NCBI GenBank assembly: GCA_958298945.1
Contig: OY282607.1
Location: forward strand, 36,551,000-36,614,999
From: Atherix ibis
Lineage: Eukaryota > Arthropoda > Insecta > Diptera > Athericidae
Length of the DNA: 64,000 nucleotides
Reading direction: 5' to 3'
Positions within the stretch are counted from its first letter, which is position 1. Each line of letters starts with the position of its first letter. Shown here piece after piece: positions 57,026 to 64,000 of this stretch. The notes beneath the pieces are model-generated. The model was not told the origin of the DNA and ran no database searches. It saw only the letters and a program-made list of their open reading frames with translations. Position numbers and translations under genes: made by a program.

Positions 57026-57093
57026 ATGAAGTGTTTCGTGAAGAATTGTTTTTCCTACAACGACATGAGGAAGCCGGGAATTTCTTTCTTTCG
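57026..57093 (+). CDS. THAP-domain protein, exon 1
   Basis: Plus-strand gene inside the SLO2 intron between w4 and w5. The ATG at 57026 opens MKCFVKNCFSYNDMRKPGIS followed by FF and a split Arg codon, donor TCG|GTAAGT. C3 and C8 are the first two zinc ligands of a C2CH THAP zinc finger. THAP domains bind DNA and occur in transcription factors and in P-element-type transposases. No promoter was recognised. Confidence 0.72.
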
Positions 57094-57411
57094 GTAAGTT
57101 GATATCTGTAGTTTTAGTAAATAAAATAACAAAAATGTTATTTGTGATGTGCCTAAATGGGTTTAAGTGATATATTTTATCCAAAAAGTGGTGAAAAAGT
57201 GAAAAGTTCGGCATTGAACAAATGTAAACAAATCCGATGTTGACAGTTCAATGTTTACCAGAAAATAGTTCAGTGCCGGCGTACGTAAAGTGTGTGTAAA
57301 AAAATTTAAGGAACGAATTTTTTTAATAGTGCAAAAAATTCTTGAATTTCTAATAATTATTAATTATAAAAGTAAATTTAACGATCGTATATTTATATGT
57401 TAACTTTACAG

Positions 57412-57595
57412 GTTTCCACAAAATAAATGGATGAGGGAAAAGTTGATTATGCCAGCAGCATCCGGTATTCCCAAGAATTGGGACGTTGTGTGCTCGCTCC
57501 ACTTTCATAAAGCAGACATTAAAGTAGGAGCGAGCAGGAACAAATTACAAAGAAATGCTATTCCTTCCATATTTTCTATATGGAATAGCCACACG
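57412..57595 (+). CDS. THAP-domain protein, exon 2
   Basis: Acceptor CTTTACAG, donor ACG|GTAAGT, 184 bp; it completes the split Arg, giving FRFPQNKWMREKLI. It supplies W46 and the remaining zinc ligands C50 and H53 (NWDVVCSLHF), so the finger is C3-x4-C8-x41-C50-x2-H53. AIPSIF at residues 72-77 matches the AVPTIF box that closes THAP domains. All key residues are intact, and both splice sites are consensus. Confidence 0.78.
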
Positions 57596-57659
57596 GTAAG
57601 TTTTGATACTACAAAATTAATAATTGCAAAATTATAACGCATTCAAATCATTTTTATAG

Positions 57660-57764
57660 GAAATCGGGGAACCGCAAGGAAAACAGAAAAAGGAGTTCAT
57701 GCAGGATGCCGTCGCATTGAATATTGAAGTTCCCTTCAATAATGCTGACGAGGAAAATGAGAAT
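57660..57764 (+). CDS. THAP-domain protein, exon 3
   Basis: Acceptor TTTTATAG, donor AAT|GTAAGT, 35 codons in phase: EIGEPQGKQKKEFMQDAVAL then NIEVPFNNADEENEN. If not spliced at the GTAAGT, the frame reads through to a TAA near 57867, close to AATAAA-type signals, giving a small protein. Otherwise further exons must lie downstream; none was recognised. Whether this is a cellular THAP gene or the N terminus of a P-type transposase fragment is unresolved. Confidence 0.6.
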
Positions 57765-57899
57765 GTAAGTAAAGTAAATATATTTTTATATACTCTTGCA
57801 CCTTATAATTCTGTTTTAATAAATATGTTAATATATAGTGAAATAAATAAAATGAAAATATATAATAAATAAATAAATATTTAAAAATAGAATACTGTG

Positions 57900-58345
57900 T
57901 TTTATTACATAGTAACAAAACTAATTTCATCAAACAACAAGACCTGCAATATTAAAAAATCTGCTTCTTTACACATAAATGATATCACACATGAAAATGG
58001 TTTTAAACGAACCGCTTCAATCGCATACTGAACTTTTAAATTGGCCCCCAATGATTTACGCCGTTTCTGTTGTATTGCATGTGTGTGCGTTCTATGAATG
58101 TATTGCCAACAAAATTTGGACAGAATTTTTGTGTAGAGGCCTATCCAGTTCTTCTTTAATCCAAGCAACAAACTTACGGATTCTTGACACAAAATTTGAC
58201 GGCATATCGTTGCCTCGATTTCACTGCTTCATTTTTTGTAACGCGTTTAAAACACGCAACTTGACTTGACATCCATAGTTTTTGATGTAAAAGTGTCTAA
58301 TGAAAAGTCCACAGTATTGCCAGTTTACTCCCATTGTTTTTGTGC
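57900..58345. other. GC-richer segment of unknown nature
   Basis: A clearly less A+T-rich block next to the THAP exons. A 95-codon minus-strand frame (57905-58192) and a 96-codon plus-strand frame (57979-58269) overlap; neither resembles a known family. It could be THAP gene 3' sequence or a separate repeat. Confidence 0.3.
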
Positions 58346-58956
58346 TACATCTTGTATACCATACGAACAATTTTTATAAAATATTTAAAATAAAAAATGG
58401 ATTTTTATAAAATTATATAAATAGCAAAGTATCTACTCCCCAGTCTATTTATCAATTTCAACCATACTACTAACTTAAATGCTTGAAAGTAAAAATATGA
58501 AAAGGTAACTGAAAAAAATATCAAACAAAAAATATGCGATAAATCATTAATTTTATTTAGGAATAATTATATTTGTTTATATCAAAATTGAATTTAATAT
58601 TTATAACTTAAAATAATATAAATGGTGGGAGTATACTTTCTCTAATATAGTTTGATAGAAATTCAATTTGCTCTCCTTTATCTGAATTTCTAGGATGAAT
58701 TCAATTAGCCGATAGGACATTTTATCAAAGAAAGGTCAAAAGTTCGAATAGGAAATTTTTTTCGGAATGGTAACTTTTGTAATGCAGCTAATTTGAAGGA
58801 ATATTTTCTGATGCTTTCAAAGAAAAGTTTCAACACTAATTATTATATTCAAAGAATATCATCTTCACTTGATCGCATAATTTTATTAAAATCGCTAATT
58901 AATTAAATAAAATTTATTTTATCATCTTCAATATAATAGTGAGTACCGATACTTAC
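58346..58956. other. AT-rich intron left of w4
   Basis: Nothing recognised. Confidence 0.5.
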
Positions 58957-59040
58957 GAACATATTTTCCAACGACCTTTTTGCGAGCCAACAGTTCAGAA
59001 AGACTGGTATAAATAAGTGCCTTAAAGGTGGCCATAATAT
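58957..59040 (-). CDS. SLO2: SLO2 potassium channel, exon w4 (S4 region)
   Basis: 84 bp, 28 codons, phase 0 both ends; acceptor ATTTCAG, donor TTC|GTAAGT. It reads [20 protein letters not shown] then KRSLENMF, nearly the same as the KCNT segment [25 protein letters not shown]. As in other SLO2 channels, the region lacks the regular arginine ladder of voltage-gated channels. The next intron (51487-58956, 7.5 kb) holds a mariner, an LTR/LINE patch and the THAP gene. Confidence 0.95.
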
Positions 59041-59200
59041 CTGAAATTAAAACGAACAAATTCTATGTTGATAATGCTCTTTTACCAACAAAAAAAAATA
59101 AATATCAACAAATAAATATCAAATTGATATCTTTTTACTAATTTCTTATCAATTTAGATAATTGCACAACAGACAAAAGATGAATAGAAAATGCACTTAC

Positions 59201-59275
59201 CGTAAAAGCGAAAGGTATTGTCGTCACTAGCTCTAATATAAAATGAAACGATAATATTTGTTGCCATATATTACC
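59201..59275 (-). CDS. SLO2: SLO2 potassium channel, exon w3 (S3)
   Basis: A 75-bp micro-exon of exactly 25 codons, phase 0 on both sides, acceptor TATTCCAG and donor ACG|GTAAGT. It reads GNIWQQILSFHFILELVTT then IPFAFT and corresponds to GNIWEQIF..FVLEMINTLPFI of KCNT proteins (S3). It was too short to stand out as an open frame and was found by splice-phase continuity between w2 and w4. The following intron is only 160 bp. Confidence 0.92.
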
Positions 59276-59860
59276 CTGGAATATAGAAAATTTAAATGAA
59301 CTTCTCTTTAGTGTTATTAATTATGTTAGATAAGATTTCATTAGAAATTCAATAACTTTTCAAATTTAAAAAAAAAAAAAAAATTCAGAAATAAATAAAT
59401 TAAAAAAAAGGAAAAAAATTATGATTTTCACTTTTTTTGGAGATTATCAATTAGAATATTTTTTTCTAAAAATAATTTTTAAACAACAAAGTTTTAAAAT
59501 TAAATTAAAAGAAAATACCTCCAAGAATCGATTTTAATTTTTAAATTAATTTGATATGAAAAGCATATGAAAAATATTTTAAAACAAGAAAAAAGTTAAA
59601 TTAAATTGTAAAAATTATACTTTTATTAACATTTATAAAAGTTGTTGAGAGAAATTTAAATATGCTCAGAAGAAATTCAAAATTTTTTAAATAGGAAATG
59701 ACTTTTTAGCTAATAAAAGTTTATTTGCTTTTATGACATGAATTTTGTAGAGCCACGACCTTAATTTGGTAACTTTGAGCTTCAAGGTCTGCTTTCAGTT
59801 ATTTTAAATTTTGTGAAGCATTTTTTTTATATAATTTAAAAAGTGGGCTTTAAAATAAAA
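59276..59860. other. AT-rich intron right of w3
   Basis: Nothing recognised. Confidence 0.5.
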
Positions 59861-59869
59861 GTGTTGCAA

Positions 59870-60500
59870 AAATAACCTCTACTCGTACTTGCAAAGATAT
59901 TTCCGATTTGCTGATATTCGTTAAAAATTGTTGGCAGAGTGCCACAGGGTTGGCAGATAGGATGTGTATAGTTTCCTAATAAAAAGTTTTGGGTAGAAAA
60001 AGTTTCCGTGTTCAGAATTTTGGTAAAAACGTTGAGTGAACTGGATTGTAGGTAGTTGGCCAATAAGATGCCCACAAGGTCTTACTATTGGTCCAGTCTG
60101 TATATCTAAGCATCTCGTTGAGGATATTATTTGACAATCTCTTGGTAGGCGTGCCAGATTAGTAATAATTGTAAGCATAGGACGCTGGAGAGTTTGTCCA
60201 GCCAAATGATCAGAGCATGATAATGTCCCATGATTCCCGCACTTGTATTGCTAAGTAGGTAATGCCGACTCTCGTTGAGTAAAAAAGCGGAAATGGACAT
60301 GGCTCTGTACCAAGAGAGGCTTTCAGGAAAAATGATGATATTGCGTCGATTGAAATGGTTTCACACCGTATGTACGTAGATAAAAAAAAGTAGGTACTCT
60401 CAAAACCCATCGAAACTACGGCCTGCAATTTGGATACTGAAAGAAAGTTTGGAAGTAGATGGAAATAGTTTTTTCGATTAGGGCCGCTAATCTACACTAT
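59870..60500 (-). other. GC-richer patch, possible decayed element
   Basis: Overlapping minus-strand frames (59836-60075, 59921-60205, 60210-60428) and a G+C content above the intron background suggest an old transposon. No motif could be assigned with confidence. Confidence 0.3.
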
Positions 60501-60719
60501 TTAGGGGGTTAGTTACTCTTATAGCCTCATGTAAACTAGACGAAGCTTTTTTTTTAATTTAGACTTGAACAAATTGTTAATAAAAACAGAATATATTTAT
60601 TTTTAAGACTACATAATAATAGAAGAGATTAAAAAAAATTACCTATGAAAATTTAAAATTAAATCACTGAGAAATTTGCGATAAAAATATGCGCATGATT
60701 ATGCCTGCAACATGTGTCA

Positions 60720-60890
60720 AAGCTCAAAAATGTTGCTAAACATTGTTTTGTAACAATTAAAGCGATTTTTTTACTTTATTAGCTAGCAAATCGAAATTAA
60801 ATACTTCTTTAATGTGAATTTATTTTGCAAATATCTTATAGATAATTCCTTTTATTTTTAAAATCAAAATTAGGCAGGTTTATATAGGGT
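60720..60890. repeat. Dispersed repeat, left of DD41D copy
   Basis: 60794-60884 (AAATACTTCTTTAATGTGAA ... AAATCAAAATTAGGCAGG) is repeated at 62025-62114 on the other side of the transposon with few differences. The part to its left (60728-60800) matches 53630-53700. It is far longer than the TA duplication expected from a Tc1/mariner insertion. Confidence 0.8.
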
Positions 60891-61960
60891 TGTCCATCTA
60901 GCGGTTGAATTTTGACCACTATTTATTTGAAGTACTTGAGTCTTAAATATCATAACGAATTGACAGATTGTCAGTTGAAAGTCTGAATTTTACGAAATGG
61001 TAATCCATATGCTTGAAGAAAACTGGGAAATATTAAGAACTTACTTCCAAAATGGTGAGTCTTCAACCCAAACTGTGGGAAATTTTAAAAAAAAATGAGC
61101 AAAGATCGAATGCCATCACGTCAACTTGTGGACAAATTCATGAAGCGAGTTCGCGAAACTGGTTTGTTGGTTGACAAAGCAACTCGTTCCCGCTCTAATA
61201 CCGTATGACCGAGAATATTGGCGCCGTTGCTGAAAATGTCCGTGATCATCCATCAACATCATATCGTCACCGTTCTCAGGAATTGAAAGCTTACAAAGTT
61301 CATGACCATCCGATGCGTTTTCGGTTTGCCCAATGGGCTCAAGATCAATTGGCCGAAGATGAGCATTTTTACTGAAAAATCACCTTTTCGGATGAGGCCC
61401 ATTTCCAACTCGGTGGGTATGTCAACAAACAAAATTTTCGCATCTGAGGCTCAGAAAATCCATACGTCGCCATGGATAAGCCGATACATCCACAACGAGT
61501 CACGGTTTAGTGCGGATTTTGGACTGGTGTCATCATTGGCCCGTTTTTCTTTGAAATCGATGAAGGAGCCGCCGTTACGGGCACTGGTGAGCATATGGAC
61601 GACATTGAATGGCATGGACAACATTTGGTTTCAACAGGACGAGGCCACAATCCAACTTTTGGGCACTGCTTTCGAAAACCGAATAATCAGCCGAAATTCT
61701 GATGTCAATTGGCCGCCTCGGAGCTGTGGTTTGAGTCCGTTGGATTATTTTCTGTGAAGAGCCGTTAAGGATATATGTTACGCAAGCCATCCAGAGGCCT
61801 TGGAACACGAAATCGAAGTTGCCATTGAAGAGATACAGGCCCAGACAATCGAAAATGTATTGAAAAATTCGGTCGAGCGAATGGGGTATTGTAAGGCCAG
61901 CCGTGGCAGTTGTGTTTCACTCTTAAATTTCAAGGTTAAATCTTTCTAATAAAATCGGAA
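60890..61960 (+). mobile_element. DD41D Tc1/mariner copy
   Basis: It begins at about TAGGGTTGTCCATCTAGCGG and carries a plus-strand transposase pseudogene; GC-richer than the intron. The right terminus could not be matched to the left one, so it may be truncated. It lies between the two dispersed-repeat copies. Confidence 0.7.
60998..61926 (+). pseudogene. DD41D transposase with stops and frameshifts
   Basis: Readable parts, in order: MLEENWEILRTYFQNGESST, MPSRQLVDKFMKRVRETGLL (helix-turn-helix linker), MTENIGAVAENVRDHPSTSY, RFRFAQWAQDQLAEDEHFY then a stop, ITFSDEAHFQLGGYVNKQNF (first Asp), a stop, and IWFQQDEATIQLLGTAFENR with NWPPRSCGLSPLDYFL (second and third Asp). After another stop, the C terminus reads EALEHEIEVAIEEIQAQTIE. 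At least three stops and two frame changes. It is a different branch from the copy at 3895-4778, with the same core layout. Confidence 0.85.
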
Positions 61961-62024
61961 ATTTTAAAAAACTTTATAAAATGCAACTTTTAAATGCCTA
62001 TAAGTAATTAATTAGTATTAATCA

Positions 62025-62114
62025 AAATTTAATACTTTTTTAATGGGAATTTATTTTGAAAATATGTTATAGATAATTCCTTTTATTTTGAAAATCAAAA
62101 TTAGGCAGATTTAT
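62025..62114. repeat. Dispersed repeat, right of DD41D copy
   Basis: Direct-repeat partner of 60794-60884; it ends just before exon w2's donor-side intron end. Confidence 0.8.
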
Positions 62115-62213
62115 ACATTGAAGGAGGTTATAATAAATTTAATGTTATGAAAAAAATCCTATTAATATAAAAATAATAAAAAATGCATTTTTTTAGTTTG
62201 TTAAAAATCTTAC

Positions 62214-62412
62214 CTTATATCCTAGATATGTAAGTAAAAGTGCTTCGGTTAAAGATACTAACGCTAGAACCAATTGTACAGCCCAAAGAAATGTCGGTCG
62301 ATGCACCCATAATATTGCATCCCAATTTATAATGGGATTCTCTTGAAATGCTTCCTCAGTTAGCAAGGCAGATTTAAGAAATTCGGTTTTATTACCAACC
62401 GAACATCCAAAA
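62214..62412 (-). CDS. SLO2: SLO2 potassium channel, exon w2 (S1-S2 loop and S2)
   Basis: 199 bp; acceptor ATTATAG, donor AAG|GTAAG, leaving in phase 0. The exon encodes a Cys-containing extracellular loop (CFGCSVGNKTEF, with an N-x-T glycosylation-type triplet), then INWDAILWVHRPTFLWAVQL and a hydrophobic helix ending LLLTYLGYK. This matches the KCNT pattern NWAPILWVERK...LLIYLSYK. Joining to exon w1 in phase completes the codon for Cys. A hydrophobic stretch of about 20 residues is the S2 candidate. Confidence 0.92.
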
Positions 62413-63388
62413 CTATAATAATTAATCATTTTACAATATAAAAAAAATTAATATTATTTAATTATTTTAATTAGAAGTTTTATAAGTAGTTTTTGAAAAA
62501 AAAAAAATAATCACAAAATAAACTAAAAGTTGATAGTTTATTTTGTAAATTTTTTGAAAGTGTATATTTGTTTGAATGTAATAATAAAAACTATCTAGAA
62601 ATGAAAATTAAATTTTTAGTTGTTAATAATTAAACCACTTTTAAAAAAAAAAAATATTTAAATATTTTCCGCTAATTTTCTGACATTTAATGAACACTTA
62701 CAATACTTTATTTTGCCATTGACTTGATTTATTAAGCTTACCTTTTACGTTGAAAATCCTAAGTTTTTATTAATTATTTCTTCGACATAATTGCATATTC
62801 AATTCTATCTATAAAAATTACAGTAACCTTGCAAGAATTGAATATTTTTCTATTAAAAATTTTATAGGATTAAAAACATTTCTTGAACTTATACTAAAAT
62901 TTAAGTTTAAAGAAGTAATCCTTTATCAATAAAGACTTTTTTACCGGTTTTTTCTTATATTTTTGCTTAATATAAAATTTTTCATATAAGACCTCAAAAT
63001 AAATTCGAAAAAATTAAAAAAAATGGGGAAACTTTTTCTTTATTTAAGAAGATTCTAAAAGCTTTTGCAAAAAAAAGGAAGTTTAAGTATGGTTTGAATT
63101 TTTTGTTCAAAATTTATTTAAAACTTTTACCACAAGTTACTTATAGCTAAATTTTTCCACCTGGATTTATTTTCAAAAAATAGCTTTTACTATCTTACAA
63201 TTTTTTTAAAAATTTTTATATTTATAAGTCAAAAATAACTTTTATGATTTTACTAATTTAATAATCCTAGCAAATTCAACACTACTCATTACATTATTTC
63301 TGTGCAAATTTTTAATATAAAAAAAATATGAAAATAACTAATTTTAAATTTAAAAAAAAATACAAATATTAATAAAACATCTTCTTAC
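62413..63388. other. AT-rich intron between w2 and w1
   Basis: Nothing recognised. Confidence 0.6.
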
Positions 63389-63488
63389 CATGTGGCATAT
63401 GTGGGAGTTATATCCGTTATCACGCGTACTATGTACAGAACACAAGTTAGTAACTTAAAAAAAAGATCAGCTATTCGTATTCGTAGGC
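63389..63488 (-). CDS. SLO2: SLO2 potassium channel, exon w1 (S1 region)
   Basis: This is the most upstream SLO2/KCNT exon in the window; earlier exons lie beyond the right edge. The acceptor is TTTTCAG and the donor is ATG|GTAAG. It is 100 bp and is entered and left with a split codon. It reads LRIRIADLFFKLLTCVLYI followed by VRVITDITPTYAT, matching the S1 segment of KCNT channels (vertebrate pattern ..LKLLTCLLYIVRVLLD..). SLO2 channels are tetrameric plasma-membrane K+ channels gated by intracellular ions. The two terminal bases TG are completed by the first base of the next exon to give Cys. S1 assignment is by family similarity. Confidence 0.85.
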
Positions 63489-64000
63489 CTGAAAATAGAA
63501 GTAAATATTTTTTGTTGTTGTCTATAATATAAGGTAAACAATGACAAAATGCTATTAAAAAAATTTATAACACATACTAATTTGGTTAAATATAGAGTAT
63601 TATTGCATGTCTGCCATTATATAAAGTAAAGTAGTACCCAGAAACTATGTGACGTTAAGAATATTTTTATTCCTAATAAAATATTTAAAAGTATACTAAA
63701 TGTTTGCTCCTTTTTGGAATGAAATTTTCCAAACAAATAAAAGGAATGATTAAAGATAATTTTGTCCATAACATGTGTCCAAAATTTTCCAACATACGAC
63801 TATGTGTTGACAATGGCAGATAGTAAATCTCCCACAGGGATTATTTCTAAATTTATGCACATGACAATATAATCCTGTTAATCGTGTCTCATGTAAATAA
63901 AATTTTTAAGTGACAATTTCTACTAATACATTTTGTATTAAACCATTTGACATTTGCTCAAGTTCTATAAAAAAACGATTACCTGTTTAGGGAATTTTTT
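63489..64000. other. Intron upstream of w1
   Basis: Intronic sequence running off the window; no further SLO2 exon seen. The 5' end of the gene lies outside. Confidence 0.6.

Noticed and set aside
60794..62114. Long terminal repeats of a retroelement around 61 kb
   Set aside because: The content between them is a Tc1/mariner transposase, with no gag-pol, and the repeats lack TG...CA ends.

Overview
The window is eukaryotic nuclear DNA, strongly A+T rich, and almost certainly from an arthropod, most likely an insect. Fourteen short exons on the minus strand, all with consensus GT-AG introns, join in perfect reading phase into one protein. That protein is a SLO2/KCNT-type (Slack-like) large-conductance potassium channel. 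The transposon community (mariner, DD41D Tc1/mariner, RTE-like and Jockey-like LINEs, copia, a tRNA-derived SINE) also fits an insect. The species cannot be named from the sequence.

SLO2 runs right to left through the whole window and continues off both ends. In 5'-to-3' order its exons are 63389-63488 (S1), 62214-62412 (S2), 59201-59275 (S3), 58957-59040 (S4 region), 51392-51486 (S5), 50970-51153 (pore and S6), then 40331-40594, 34492-34670, 34210-34350, 33418-33567 and 29379-29578 (first cytoplasmic RCK domain), then 28232-28405, 7200-7400 and 2975-3125 (low-complexity and acidic linker). About 2.2 kb of coding sequence is spread over 60.5 kb. The largest intron is 20.8 kb (7401-28231).

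Everything else is intronic. 1-1800 is a 163-bp satellite. 3895-5714 holds two abutting dead DNA transposons. 6004-6576 is a tRNA-derived SINE. 10.7-11.3 kb is a mariner remnant and 13.1-13.9 kb a Jockey remnant. 15.8-17.0 kb is a mariner with a single visible internal stop. 20.2-21.5 kb and 30.9-32.1 kb are two copies of a second mariner, the latter inside a dead copia element. 23.2-25.3 kb is a ~170-bp tandem array. 37.2-39.2 kb is an ~80-bp array with a 754-bp higher-order period. 44.6-48.0 kb is a 40-bp minisatellite inside a longer duplicated unit that was hit by a 5'-truncated LINE with an open RT frame. 49.8-50.5 kb is a mini-mariner, 54-55 kb a mauritiana-like mariner, and 55.4-56.2 kb a LINE remnant split by an LTR-like insert. 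57.0-57.8 kb is a spliced THAP-domain gene on the opposite strand, and 60.9-61.95 kb a DD41D transposase copy.

The only genes that look intact are SLO2 and possibly the nested THAP gene; the LINE RT frame is open but 5'-truncated. The most informative result is the SINE/LINE pair. The SINE at 6.0 kb ends with the same 3' sequence as the LINE at 45.6 kb, both have clear target-site duplications, and the SINE carries an internal repeat block. This looks like a SINE mobilised by a partner LINE present in the same intron set. No wholly novel gene system was recognised.
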